Shown here one piece after another: positions 55,176 to 64,000 of a stretch of 64,000 nucleotides of DNA (position 1 is its first letter; each line of letters begins with the position of its first letter). The notes beneath the pieces are model-generated. The model worked only from the letters and a program-made list of their open reading frames with translations. It did no database searches and had not been told where the DNA came from. Origin of the DNA: Pseudomonas sp. R28(2017) (GTDB lineage Bacteria > Pseudomonadota > Gammaproteobacteria > Pseudomonadales > Pseudomonadaceae). Where the stretch lies: NCBI RefSeq assembly GCF_002112505.1, contig NZ_NEHW01000002.1:62001-126000 (forward strand), written 5' to 3'. A program made the translations under genes and the position numbers.

Positions 55176-55883
55176 ATGCGTAGGATAGGTGCCGGTGTGA
55201 TCGAGCGAGTCACCCAGGCCTGTGTCTGCGCCAGCTTGCTGCTGGCGCCCGTGGCAGCCACCCAGGCCGCCACCGAGGAAGATCCCTGGGAAGCGGTCAA
55301 CCGCCCGATCTTCCGTTTCAACGATACGATCGACACCTATGGCCTCAAGCCATTGGCCAAGGGCTACCAGTGGGTCACCCCGCAGTTCTTGCAGGATGGC
55401 ATCCACAACATGTTCAACAACGTCGGCGATGTCACCAACCTTGCCAACGATGTGCTGCAATTCAAACCGCATGCGGCGGGTGTGGATACGGCGCGGTTGA
55501 TCGTCAACACCGTATTCGGCATTGGCGGCTTCTTCGATGTCGGCACCAAGATGGGCCTGCAGCGCAACGACGAAGACTTCGGCCAGACCCTCGGCCACTG
55601 GGGCGTGCCCAGCGGCCCGTACGTCGTGATCCCGCTGCTCGGCCCGAGCACCGTGCGTGACGGCCTGGCCAAGTACCCGGACAGCTACACCGAACCCTAC
55701 CGTTACATCAACGACGTGCCGGTGCGTAACTCGATTTTCGCCCTGAACGTGGTTGACACCCGCGCCAGCCTGCTGTCGGCCGAGAAGCTGATTCAGGGTG
55801 ACAAATACATCTTCATCCGCAACGCCTACCTGCAGAACCGCGAGTTCAAGGTCAAAGATGGTGAAGTCGAAGACGATTTCTGA
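55176..55883 (+). CDS. mlaA: MlaA/VacJ family phospholipid-transport protein
   Basis: MlaA removes misplaced phospholipids from the outer leaflet of the outer membrane, working with porins and the MlaC-MlaFEDB path. The 235-residue protein has the family blocks EDPWEAVNRPIFRFNDTIDTY, NVGDVTNLANDVLQ and FGQTLGHWGVPSGPYVVIPLLGPS. The N-terminus is a signal peptide with an apparent signal-peptidase-I site (ATQA), not a lipobox; the two cysteines lie inside the hydrophobic stretch. ATG at 55176 has GGAG nine bases upstream. Terminator follows. Confidence 0.93.
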   Translation: MRRIGAGVIERVTQACVCASLLLAPVAATQAATEEDPWEAVNRPIFRFNDTIDTYGLKPLAKGYQWVTPQFLQDGIHNMFNNVGDVTNLANDVLQFKPHAAGVDTARLIVNTVFGIGGFFDVGTKMGLQRNDEDFGQTLGHWGVPSGPYVVIPLLGPSTVRDGLAKYPDSYTEPYRYINDVPVRNSIFALNVVDTRASLLSAEKLIQGDKYIFIRNAYLQNREFKVKDGEVEDDF

Positions 55884-55898
55884 TCGTTTGCAGGCATG

Positions 55899-55927
55899 AA
55901 AACGGCGACCTTTGGGTCGCCGTTTTT
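55899..55927 (+). terminator. Bidirectional terminator between mlaA and a PilZ gene
   Basis: ACGGCGACC and GGTCGCCGT form a 9-bp stem around TTTG, extended by A-T pairs with T runs on both strands. It serves mlaA and the convergent PilZ gene. Confidence 0.9.
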
Positions 55928-55935
55928 GTTACAGC

Positions 55936-56235
55936 TCAATGCATGGCCAGGATGCGCAGGCCGAATTTCTGCTGGCCACCGGGCTGATCGGCGATCCACA
56001 CCACCTCGGTACTGGCATGCAGGCCCTTGAGTGCCGGGTGATCGGAGTCGATGCGCACCTCCAGGTGGTCGCCGACCTTGAATTGCCGCGGCGCCTGCAC
56101 CTGCATGCCGCCGCTGGAAAGGTCCAGGCACACCGCGGCGATCACCTGCCCCTCGTGCAGCAGGCTGACCTCGGCGTCGATGCGCATGCGGATGAAATCG
56201 CGTTTCTCACTGTGATTGGAGGGCGTATGAGGCAT
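55936..56235 (-). CDS. Single-domain PilZ protein
   Basis: A 99-residue PilZ domain, likely a cyclic-di-GMP receptor. The c-di-GMP motifs are complete: RDFIRMRID (RxxxR) near the N-terminus and DLSSGGMQVQ (DxSxxG). No other domain is present. It ends at a shared terminator facing mlaA and is divergent from rssB. The target partner is unknown. Confidence 0.88.
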   Translation of the reverse strand: MPHTPSNHSEKRDFIRMRIDAEVSLLHEGQVIAAVCLDLSSGGMQVQAPRQFKVGDHLEVRIDSDHPALKGLHASTEVVWIADQPGGQQKFGLRILAMH

Positions 56236-56505
56236 GCTGCATCCTTCCCAATAGGTTGTACTGGTTGGCGTTCTTATAACTCCCGGTGATTTGCCCTGTA
56301 AAGAGCAGCGAACTCGACCGACGTATGCTTGAAACGCCTGGCGGATGGGAGTACCGTCTGCGCCTTACGAGGTATCTCCGCAGGTTGCCTGGCCCGGGTT
56401 CTTGGCCTACAACTCAAGTAGAGCGTTACCACAGAGTATTCCAGCAGTTGGATGTCAGCCTTGCAGACGCCCCTGCACCAACCCAAATCGGCGCCGTTCG
56501 CCCAC

Positions 56506-57690
56506 ATGCAGAAAATCAGTGCAACGCTGCTGATCATCGATGATGACGACGTGGTCCGTGCGAGCCTCGCCGCCTATCTGGAAGACAGTGGCTTCAGCGT
56601 CCTCCAGGCCGGCAATGGCCAGCAGGGGCTCCAGGTCTTCGAAGAACACCAGCCCGACCTCGTGATCTGCGATCTGCGCATGCCGCAGATGGGCGGCCTC
56701 GAACTGATCCGCCAGATCAGCGAGCGCGCGCCGCAGTTGCCGGTGATCGTGGTGTCGGGTGCCGGCGTGATGAGCGACGCGGTCGAGGCCTTGCGCCTGG
56801 GTGCCGCCGACTACCTGATCAAGCCGCTGGAAGACCTGGCCGTGCTCGAACACTCGGTGCGCCGGGCGCTCGACCGTTCGCGCCTGGTGCTGGAAAACCA
56901 GCGCTACCGCGACAAGCTGGAAGCGGCCAACCGTGAGCTGGAGGCCAGCCTGCACCTGTTGCAGGAGGATCAGACCGCCGGTCGCCAGGTGCAGATGAAC
57001 ATGCTGCCGGAAAGCCCCTGGAAGCTCGGCGAGTTCACCTTCGAGCACCAGATCATCCCGTCGTTGTACCTGTCGGGCGACTTCGCCGATTACTTCCGCG
57101 TGGATGAGCGGCGCATTGCCTTCTACCTGGCCGATGTCTCCGGGCATGGCGCGTCGTCGGCGTTCGTCACGGTGTTGCTGAAGTTCATGACCACGCGGCT
57201 GTTGTTCGAATTCAAGCGCAGCAGCAAGCTGCGCGAATTCAAGCCCTCGGAAGTGCTCAGCCACATCAACCGCGGCCTGATCAACTGCAAGCTGGGCAAG
57301 CACGTGACCATGGTCGGTGGCGTGATCGACGAAGAAACCGGCCTGCTGACCTACGCCGTGGGTGGCCACCTGCCGCTGCCGGTGCTGTATACCCCGGGCG
57401 AGGCCCGTTACCTTGAGGGCCGGGGCCTGCCGGTAGGGTTGTTCGACGAAGCGACCTACCAGGACCTGGTGATCGAGTTGCCGCCGCAGTTCAGCCTGAG
57501 CCTGATGTCCGATGGCATTCTGGACCTTTTGCCAGGGCATACGCTCAAAGATAAAGAAGCTGCCTTGCCGGATATCGTCAAGGCGGCGGGTGGTAGCCTG
57601 GATGGGCTGCGCCAACGATTCGGATTGGCTACGCTTGGGGAGATGCCGGATGATATCGCCCTATTGGTGTTGAGCAGGAACCTTCAATGA
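56506..57690 (+). CDS. rssB: Fused response regulator / PP2C-type phosphatase RssB
   Basis: A 394-residue protein with an N-terminal receiver domain (IIDDDDVVRASLAAYLED; phosphoacceptor Asp56 in LVICDLRMPQMGG; YLIKPL) and a C-terminal SpoIIE/RsbU-type phosphatase (LSGDFADYFRVDERR, YLADVSGHGASSAFV, SLMSDGILDLL). In Pseudomonas this type works with the anti-sigma antagonist encoded next door; in E. coli RssB targets RpoS to ClpXP. Whether this protein controls RpoS degradation is not shown. The ATG at 56506 gives the usual length; an earlier ATG at 56452 is possible. Overlaps rssC by four bases. Confidence 0.88.
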   Translation: MQKISATLLIIDDDDVVRASLAAYLEDSGFSVLQAGNGQQGLQVFEEHQPDLVICDLRMPQMGGLELIRQISERAPQLPVIVVSGAGVMSDAVEALRLGAADYLIKPLEDLAVLEHSVRRALDRSRLVLENQRYRDKLEAANRELEASLHLLQEDQTAGRQVQMNMLPESPWKLGEFTFEHQIIPSLYLSGDFADYFRVDERRIAFYLADVSGHGASSAFVTVLLKFMTTRLLFEFKRSSKLREFKPSEVLSHINRGLINCKLGKHVTMVGGVIDEETGLLTYAVGGHLPLPVLYTPGEARYLEGRGLPVGLFDEATYQDLVIELPPQFSLSLMSDGILDLLPGHTLKDKEAALPDIVKAAGGSLDGLRQRFGLATLGEMPDDIALLVLSRNLQ

Positions 57691-58169
57691 GTACCGGTAG
57701 AATCCAGTTCGCCGAGCAGAGCGGTACCTTTGTACTGAAATTCGTCGGTGAAGTGCGCTTGACCCTGTGTTCGGCACTGGATGCGACGATCGAGAAGATT
57801 TTCACCGCGCTGAACTTCTCGGCCATTGTCATCGACCTGACCGAAACCGAAAGCATTGACAGTACCACGCTGGGCCTGCTGGCCAAGCTGTCGATCCTGT
57901 CGCGGCAGAAGGTGGGCCTGTTGCCGACCGTGGTCACCACCAACCCGGATATTTCGCGCCTGCTGCAATCCATGGGCTTCGATCAGGTGTTCAACATCGT
58001 CGACCGCCCGGTACCGCGCCCTGAGTGCCTGACCGACCTGCCGTCGCAGGATCAGAACGAGGATGTGGTGCGCTCCAAGGTGCTGGAGGCGCACAAGATT
58101 CTGATGGGCCTGAACGATTCCAATCGCGAAGCCTTCCATGACCTGGTGAATGCGCTGGAGCGGACCTGA
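57687..58169 (+). CDS. rssC: STAS-domain anti-sigma factor antagonist RssC
   Basis: A 160-residue STAS-domain protein with the phosphoserine site in ESIDSTTLGLLAKL (Ser59 the likely acceptor). Such proteins are dephosphorylated by partner PP2C phosphatases, and the gene starts inside the end of rssB (ATGA overlap), so RssB is the obvious partner. A C-terminal helical stretch of about 50 residues follows the STAS domain. It ends with a perfect palindrome. Confidence 0.88.
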   Translation: MSTGRIQFAEQSGTFVLKFVGEVRLTLCSALDATIEKIFTALNFSAIVIDLTETESIDSTTLGLLAKLSILSRQKVGLLPTVVTTNPDISRLLQSMGFDQVFNIVDRPVPRPECLTDLPSQDQNEDVVRSKVLEAHKILMGLNDSNREAFHDLVNALERT

Positions 58170-58185
58170 CCTGCAAGCCTGTACC

Positions 58186-58217
58186 GGCCTCTTCGCGGCT
58201 TCAGCCGCGAAGAGGCC
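58186..58217. terminator. Perfect REP-derived palindrome at the rssC 3' end
   Basis: GGCCTCTTCGCGGCT and AGCCGCGAAGAGGCC form a perfect 15-bp stem with a 2-base centre and no T run. It differs from the uup palindrome at 20876 in only a few central bases, so the two probably come from the same repeat family. Confidence 0.7.
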
Positions 58218-58246
58218 AGCAAAGCCTCCACAACGCACCAGCCCAG

Positions 58247-60088
58247 TCACTCTCGCTGCGCAAACTCGGCCCCTTCGCTGCCATCCGCACTCAGCTGAAG
58301 CACCCGTGCCGGCCGCCCCTGCTCATCGAAGAACACCTGCCCCAACCCCGCGCCGTTCCAAAGCCGCTCCCCGGCCTTGCTGCGGCTGGGCGTGCGCGGC
58401 ACCACCTCCATCTGCCGACGCTTGGTAAACCAGTTCAGCGGTGAGCGTGGCGAATACAACCAGCGGTTGAGCCGGTCCAGCACATCCAGCAAGCGCCGCG
58501 GGAACTCGTTCTTTATCCCGCTGCTGGTCACCTGCCAGAGATGCGGGCTGCGCTGGCGATGGCGGATCAGCACCTCGTAGACGAACGAATAGTGCACGTC
58601 ACCCGACAGGATCACGTAATGCCCCGGCGTGCGCGAATGGCGGAAGATGTTCAGGATCACCTGTGCCGCGCCACGGTGGGCCATCCAGTTCTCGGCATCC
58701 ACCAGCAACGGGTAACCCAGCCAGCTGAACACCCTCTGCACGGTTTCGATCAGCTTGACGCCAAAGATCGGCGCCGGCGACACGATGATCGCCGAGGGGT
58801 GGTCCAGCAGCGCCTGCTGCAGTTCGCACAGCGCTTCCCAGTCGAGCAGGCCGGACGGCTTGGCCAGGTCGCTTTCGCTGCGCCAGCGACGCGTGCGGGT
58901 GTCCAGCACCAGCAGCGGTGGCTCGCTGGGCACGCTGTACTGCCAGCCCTGAAAGCGCAGCAGTTCACCGATCAGCTGGTCCTGCTGGCGGGGCAGCGTT
59001 TGGCACTGCCCGACCAGGCCGTTGCAGGCATCCGGGTCATTGCCCCAGGCCTGGCACAGCAGGTAGCCCAGCAGTGCATTGCCGATGATCCGCCGCGAGA
59101 ACGGGTGGCCGTAGGCGGTTTCTTCCCACTGCGCGGAGAGGTTCCAGTCATCGGTGATGTCGTGGTCGTCGAAAATCATCAGGCAGGGCAGGTGGGCCAT
59201 CACCCGCGCCACCTGGCCCAGGTTGGCGGCGAAGGCCTCGATCAGCGGCAGTTCCTCGCGGTAGCGCTGCTGGTGCCGAGGGCTCAGGCCTGCGGGCATG
59301 CCCAGGTCGACCAGCCGCCAGGGCTGTGGCGACCACACCAGCAGGTACATGGCCATGACTTCGGCGAAGGTCACCAGGTGGTTGTCGGCATTGCTGGAAG
59401 AGAAGATCGGCTTGCGCTTGCCGCCAAAGAAGCGCTCACGCAGGGTTTCGTTGCGTGCCTGGGCTGGCAGCAGGTCGGCGCGATGGTAGTAGCTGGCCGG
59501 GTGGCAGTAGAGCGCCTGGCTGTCGCTGACCACCGCGCCATCCAGCGCTTCGTCGAACAGACCCAGGCGCCCGATCAGCGCATGAATGGCGCGCAGCATC
59601 GGGCCGGCGACATCATCGGCGTACACCTGGTCGCCGGTCATCAACAGCATGGCGGGGCGCTGCTGCGGGTGCTGACAGGCCAGCAGCAGGCGGTCGGCGC
59701 AGAGCAGGCCATCGGCGGCCGGGTGATGGGGTTTGCGGCAGGAACCATGCAACAGCTGGTCAAGGCGGTCGCGCAGTACCAGGGTGGGGCGTTGGCTGCC
59801 GGGGTAGAGCAGGTGCGGGGCCCAGCTGGCAATGCCCTGGCCGTTGATCAGCAGGTCGTACTCGACGGCGACGTTGCACGGCAGGGGCTCGGCGAAGTGG
59901 ATGTCCAGCAGGTGAATGAAGGCGTGCTGGCCGACCGCAACGATCTGGCAGTCGACCTTGGCGATGCCGTCGAAGATGAATTCGGGTTGCAGAGGCTGGC
60001 TGCCGACCAGCCAGATGGCCAGCCTTTGCGGTTCGAGGCGGCGCAACACCGGGCCGGCGAGCACGAGGGGCAGTGGGGATGAGGTCAT
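58247..60088 (-). CDS. PhoD-like metallophosphatase (alkaline phosphatase D family)
   Basis: A 613-residue protein with the metallophosphoesterase core of the PhoD-like family: LLMTGDQVYADDVAG, LMIFDDHDITDDWN and YVILSGDVHYSFVYE hold the metal ligands. The N-terminal domain of about 100 residues resembles those of bacterial PhoD-like proteins without a Tat signal, so it is predicted to be cytoplasmic rather than a secreted alkaline phosphatase. Substrate unknown. It ends just after the palindrome that follows rssC and starts 96 bases after the tal stop. Confidence 0.85.
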   Translation of the reverse strand: MTSSPLPLVLAGPVLRRLEPQRLAIWLVGSQPLQPEFIFDGIAKVDCQIVAVGQHAFIHLLDIHFAEPLPCNVAVEYDLLINGQGIASWAPHLLYPGSQRPTLVLRDRLDQLLHGSCRKPHHPAADGLLCADRLLLACQHPQQRPAMLLMTGDQVYADDVAGPMLRAIHALIGRLGLFDEALDGAVVSDSQALYCHPASYYHRADLLPAQARNETLRERFFGGKRKPIFSSSNADNHLVTFAEVMAMYLLVWSPQPWRLVDLGMPAGLSPRHQQRYREELPLIEAFAANLGQVARVMAHLPCLMIFDDHDITDDWNLSAQWEETAYGHPFSRRIIGNALLGYLLCQAWGNDPDACNGLVGQCQTLPRQQDQLIGELLRFQGWQYSVPSEPPLLVLDTRTRRWRSESDLAKPSGLLDWEALCELQQALLDHPSAIIVSPAPIFGVKLIETVQRVFSWLGYPLLVDAENWMAHRGAAQVILNIFRHSRTPGHYVILSGDVHYSFVYEVLIRHRQRSPHLWQVTSSGIKNEFPRRLLDVLDRLNRWLYSPRSPLNWFTKRRQMEVVPRTPSRSKAGERLWNGAGLGQVFFDEQGRPARVLQLSADGSEGAEFAQRE

Positions 60089-60133
60089 TGTGCCTTTGAG
60101 TTCAGAACGCGTTCATAGCCCGCTGAAACAAAA

Positions 60134-60164
60134 CGGGCGGAAAATGCTGAACATTTCCCGCCCG
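60134..60164 (-). terminator. Rho-independent terminator of tal
   Basis: CGGGCGGAAAATG (60134-60146) and CATTTCCCGCCCG (60152-60164) pair over 13 positions with one mismatch. On the minus strand the stem is followed by TTTTG TTTC, fitting the end of tal. Confidence 0.8.
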
Positions 60165-60184
60165 CCTGGCAAACCTTAGATGTA

Positions 60185-61111
60185 TCAGGCTTTTTCAGCC
60201 ATCAACTTCTCGAGCTTTTCCTGATCCCGGGCAAACTGGCGAATACCCTCGGCCAGCTTCTCGGTGCCCATGGCGTCCTCGTTCATCGCCCAGCGGAACT
60301 GGCTTTCGTTCAGCACCTGCTTGGCCTCACCGGCATTGCCCGGTTTCAGGATGCGCGGCAGCTCGCCCTGGTCGCTACCCAGCTTGTCCAGCAGGTCCGG
60401 GCTGATGGTCAGGCGATCGCAGCCGGCCAGTTGTTCGATCTGGCCGATATTGCGGAAGCTGGCGCCCATGACCACGGTGTCGTAGCCATTGGCCTTGTAG
60501 TAGTTGTAGATACGGGTGACCGACTGCACACCCGGGTCTTCGGCGCCGACGTATTCCTGGCCGGTGCTCTTCTTGTACCAGTCGTAGATGCGGCCTACGA
60601 AGGGCGAGATCAGGAACACGCCGGCATCGGCGCAGGCCTGGGCCTGGGCGAAGGAGAACAGCAGCGTCAGGTTGGTCTGGATGCCTTCCTTTTCCAGCTT
60701 CTCGGCGGCGCGGATGCCTTCCCAGGTGGAGGCCAGCTTGATCAGCACGCGGTCTTTCGACACCCCTGCAGCTTCGTACAGGTCGATCAGTTGGCGTGCC
60801 TTGTTCAGCAGCGCCGGCTCATCGAACGACAGGCGTGCATCCACCTCGGTGGAGATGCGCCCCGGGATGACCTTGAGAATGCCCGCACCCAAGGCCACGG
60901 CGAACTTGTCGCAGGCCAGGTCGACATTGCCCTTGGCATCGGCTTTCACCTGCTTGAGCAGCTCGGCATAGCCCGGCATGGCAGCGGCCTTGAGCAGCAG
61001 CGACGGGTTGGTGGTGGCATCGACCGGCTTGAGACGGGTGATGGCATCCAGGTCCCCGGTGTCGGCGACTACAGTGGTGAACTGCTTGAGTTGTTCCAGC
61101 TTGGAGGTCAT
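60185..61111 (-). CDS. tal: Transaldolase
   Basis: Transaldolase exchanges three-carbon units between sedoheptulose-7-phosphate and glyceraldehyde-3-phosphate in the pentose phosphate pathway. The 308-residue protein has the N-terminal signature [13 protein letters not shown], the Schiff-base lysine in [11 protein letters not shown] (about Lys125) and [15 protein letters not shown]. The ATG at 61111 is supported by family length; the frame continues to 61144. A terminator follows. Confidence 0.95.
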   Translation of the reverse strand: MTSKLEQLKQFTTVVADTGDLDAITRLKPVDATTNPSLLLKAAAMPGYAELLKQVKADAKGNVDLACDKFAVALGAGILKVIPGRISTEVDARLSFDEPALLNKARQLIDLYEAAGVSKDRVLIKLASTWEGIRAAEKLEKEGIQTNLTLLFSFAQAQACADAGVFLISPFVGRIYDWYKKSTGQEYVGAEDPGVQSVTRIYNYYKANGYDTVVMGASFRNIGQIEQLAGCDRLTISPDLLDKLGSDQGELPRILKPGNAGEAKQVLNESQFRWAMNEDAMGTEKLAEGIRQFARDQEKLEKLMAEKA

Positions 61112-61277
61112 GGGCGTGCTCTGTCCTGTGCATTTACTCGACATTACCCGAGCCCCGACGGGCGCTCAAGAGGCCAGTGGGGCAGGGCAGAATTGCCGAA
61201 GGTGATGATTCGAGTCGGCAGCTGGCACGAGGTTCCCTGTGAGGTGTCTTGATCAATTCCCAGAATCTAGCGCGCCC

Positions 61278-61334
61278 CCTCTGGGAGCAACTGTCTTGCT
61301 CAATTTCTAGAATCTGGCGCGATCCCTGTGGGAG
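61278..61334 (+). repeat. 57-bp variant repeat, copy 3
   Basis: Same length and layout as the two copies near 50.1 kb, with hairpin GAGCAA-CTGTC-TTGCTC, again running straight into a normal REP. A broken copy of its right half precedes it at about 61255-61277. Confidence 0.8.
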
Positions 61335-61413
61335 CGGGCTTGCCCGCGAACACGGGCGAAGCCCGTGCCATGCACCATGGTGTCGGCCTCGCGGGCAATC
61401 CCGCTCCCACAGC
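61324..61413. repeat. REP pair in reversed order, upstream of tal
   Basis: Two REP copies (61324-61350 and 61385-61412) have their CCCACAG ends outward, the opposite of the other pairs in the window. Between them is a small hairpin CACGGGC-GAA-GCCCGTG (61351-61367). Together with the 57-bp repeat this fills the 348-bp gap between tal and dusA; no gene or clear promoter is seen there. Confidence 0.8.
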
Positions 61414-61459
61414 TATTGCGTTGTCTTGAGGTTCGGCTCGGTTCCGGCTGGAATCAACT

Positions 61460-62479
<1,020 letters not shown>

Positions 62480-62518
62480 CGTGTTCTGTACCGATTTTTT
62501 TGGGGGGTGGGGCGTTTT

Positions 62519-62567
62519 TACCAAGCGCTTGGTGCAATGTACCAATCGAATCAGGACGTGTACCAAT
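62519..62567. repeat. Three TACCAA motifs at exact 21-bp spacing
   Basis: TACCAA begins at 62519, 62540 and 62561, two helical turns apart. The first is part of the palindrome ACCAAGCGCTTGGT (62520-62533), and the last two are preceded by TG (TGTACCAAT). A related TACCGA lies at 62489. The cluster sits just before the integrase reading frame and inside the new dusA leader, so recombinase, excisionase or repressor binding is plausible. Confidence 0.6.
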
Positions 62568-62571
62568 TCTC

Positions 62572-63577
62572 TTGGCAGCTATCAAACCCCGCAAGAAGGC
62601 CGACGGAACCATCAGCTACACAGCTCAGATCCGCATCAACCGCGACAAGGTGACAGTCTACCAAGAGAGCCAGACGTTCGCCCGCAAACAGGCCTCGGTG
62701 GCCTGGACGAAGCGACGAGAACCGAGTTGGCAGAGCCTGGTGCGATTGAGCGGGCGAGCAGGGTAGGGCACACGTGGATGCTGACCTCACCCAGCAGGTG
62801 CTGGTGGACTACGCGCTGTGGCGCATGAGTCCTTAAGGTGGAGGAATTAAACCGCAGACGGCCGGCAATGACCTGGCGCACCTGGGGTCGGTGCTGTCCC
62901 TGGCCAGGGCGGCGTGGGGTATGAGATTGACGCGCAAGCAATGCCAGATGCACGCCTCGTGCTGAAGAAGTTCGGCTATAACCTGAAGAGCCGAGAGCGG
63001 GATCGGCGTCCTACGCTGGATGAGATCGATAAGGTGATGGAGCACTTCTTCGAAATGTTGCAGCGGCTTCCGAGCGTCATCCACATGCCCAAAGTAGTAG
63101 CGTTCGCGATTTTTTCGACCCGTCGAATGGACGAGATCACACGCATACGGTGGGAAGATTTGGATGAGCACCGGCAGACAGTGAAGGTGCGGGACATGAA
63201 AAACCCAGGTCAGAAGATCGGCAACGATGTCTGGTGTTACTTGCCGGATGAGGCGTGGATCATCGTGCAGAGCATGCCCCAAGTGTCGCGAGATATTCCC
63301 GTCCAACACGGATTCAATCGGCACGGCCTGGTTAAAGGCATGCAAGATGAAAGGGATAGAGGATCTTCATTTCCACGACTTGCGTCACGAAGGGGTGAGT
63401 CGGTTGTTTGAAATGGACTGGGACATACCGAGGGTCTCAAGCGTATCCGGTCACCGTGACTGGAACTCGCTGCGGCGTTATACCCATTTGCGTGGGCGAT
63501 GGGATGGGTATAAAGGTTGGAAGTGGCTGGATCAGATCATTCAGGCACCGGTTAAACTCGGCGCCCGGGCTGAGTAG
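62572..63577 (+). pseudogene. Tyrosine recombinase/integrase pseudogene of the dusA-associated family
   Basis: The protein can be followed through four frames. It starts at TTG 62572 (LAAIKPRKKADGTISYTAQI), shifts frame near 62720 (KRRE to TELAEPGAIERASRVG), lacks a central segment of perhaps 45 residues near 62770, meets TAA at 62834-62836 (RMSP-stop-GGGIKPQTAGNDLAHLG), shifts again in a G run near 62918 and again near 63289. The C-terminal catalytic residues are still legible: Arg in FSTRRMDEITRIRW, HFHDLRHEG, and SGHRDWNSLRRYTHL with the His and Tyr. It cannot make a working enzyme, so the element is unlikely to excise by itself. Confidence 0.88.
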
Positions 63578-63758
63578 GCGGGTGGGTAACGATGCTACCG
63601 CTATCAGCGCCTACTCGTGGTAGGCATACGCTTTGGTGCGAAAGCTGCCGGTATTGAAGGGCTGCTACCGAACCTTTGTAGCTGTTCGAGGTGTCCACGT
63701 AACGAAGGTCGATTCACTCTATACACACCCGCACTTCAGACAAGAAAAAAGGAATTGC
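63578..63758. other. Spacer between the integrase remnant and the next gene
   Basis: No coding sequence is supported in these 181 bases. TATACA at 63720-63725 could be a -10 for the next gene, but no matching -35 is seen. Confidence 0.3.
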
Positions 63759-64000
63759 ATGACAGACGAAACTAATAGCAATGGCAAGGTCAATGCTGCA
63801 GATGCTATCTCAATCGGTTTTATCGAAAAAGCGTGGGAGTTCAAGTGGGGAATCCAGCTCGTTTACGTAGCGCTGTACGCTGATGCGATACTGGCCTGGT
63901 TTCTCCATAGAAACTTGTTATCTGTCACTTATAATAGTGCGCAGATCTGGGGAAGCGTGGGTGCCCTGCTCATCGCTGCCGCAGGATTCTGCCTCACCGT
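63759..64000 (+). CDS. Unknown membrane protein, 5' part only (runs off the window)
   Basis: ATG at 63759 with AAAAGGA seven bases upstream opens a frame to the window end (80 codons, no stop). It reads MTDETNSNGKVNAADAISIG, then a first predicted membrane helix (GIQLVYVALYADAILAWFLH) and a second (IWGSVGALLIAAAGFCLTV). Codons such as AAT, AGA and TTA and a visibly lower GC content differ from the core genes. No family is recognised. Its position directly behind the integrase remnant marks it as cargo of the element. Confidence 0.65.
   Translation, partial: MTDETNSNGKVNAADAISIGFIEKAWEFKWGIQLVYVALYADAILAWFLHRNLLSVTYNSAQIWGSVGALLIAAAGFCLT

Larger units (their letters stand above)
62480..64000 (+). 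mobile_element. Left end of an integrative element inserted at dusA (continues beyond the window)
   Basis: A tyrosine-recombinase remnant lies directly beside the 5' end of dusA, pointing away from it. dusA 5' ends are a known integration target for a specific family of prophages and genomic islands with such integrases. The sequence after the integrase has lower GC and unlike codon use. The exact attachment core and the far end cannot be seen; the left boundary is approximate. Confidence 0.7.

Overview
The window is a high-GC gammaproteobacterial chromosome segment whose gene content, gene order and repeats point to the Pseudomonas putida group. The pointers are gene neighbourhoods such as lexA-sulA next to psrA-ldt-nagZ, mfd-csiV, lolCDE, copRS-cupredoxin-queF, mlaA-PilZ-rssBC and tal-dusA, together with 35-bp P. 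putida-type REP elements. Species and strain are inferred from memory; no search was run. Nearly all of it is conserved core chromosome. The only clear accessory DNA is the last ~1.4 kb.

Layout. 0-6 kb: a small PA1571-type protein, an ABC exporter, a chemoreceptor, a malate:quinone oxidoreductase with a lipobox, tRNA-Pro(CGG). 6-11 kb: DUF903 lipoprotein, moaB-moeA, then a glycosyltransferase and a bifunctional mannose enzyme on the other strand. 11-16.7 kb: a YegS-type lipid kinase, a NarL-type two-component pair, an Hpt-like protein and cheV behind a FliA-type promoter, and a MOSC protein. 16.7-22 kb: slt, uup, a universal stress protein, a small membrane protein. 22-29 kb: fadBA, a DUF1653 protein, topA. 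29-33.5 kb: two small proteins, the lexA-sulA SOS unit with two LexA boxes, then psrA-ldt-nagZ with two tandem PsrA operators. 33.5-41 kb: mfd-csiV-SNF2 helicase on the minus strand. 41-46 kb: gap, apbE, sthA, glpQ. 46-50 kb: PilZ protein and lolCDE. 50-54 kb: copSR divergent from a cupredoxin, then queF. 54-62.5 kb: DUF4404, a phosphonatase-like HAD protein without its nucleophile, mlaA, PilZ, rssBC, a PhoD-like enzyme, tal, dusA.

The right edge is the boundary of an integrative element in the 5' end of dusA. Its tyrosine recombinase is a pseudogene: three one-base frameshifts, one nonsense codon and one internal deletion can be read directly. dusA has lost any ATG start upstream of its conserved N-terminal motif. 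Three TACCAA motifs spaced exactly 21 bp apart sit between dusA and the integrase. Beyond the integrase a lower-GC gene for an unknown membrane protein starts and runs off the window.

Regulatory links that can be read: PsrA (encoded here) has two perfect operators over its own -10 and one near-match before fadB; LexA has two CTG-N10-CAG boxes before lexA-sulA; CopR probably acts through an inverted repeat between copR and the cupredoxin gene. Many intergenic spaces are filled with inverted REP pairs and a 57-bp variant repeat present in three copies. I found no complete, clearly undescribed multi-gene system in the window. The best leads are the dusA-linked element, the lipobox Mqo, the apbE gene without nqr genes, and the HAD pseudoenzyme.
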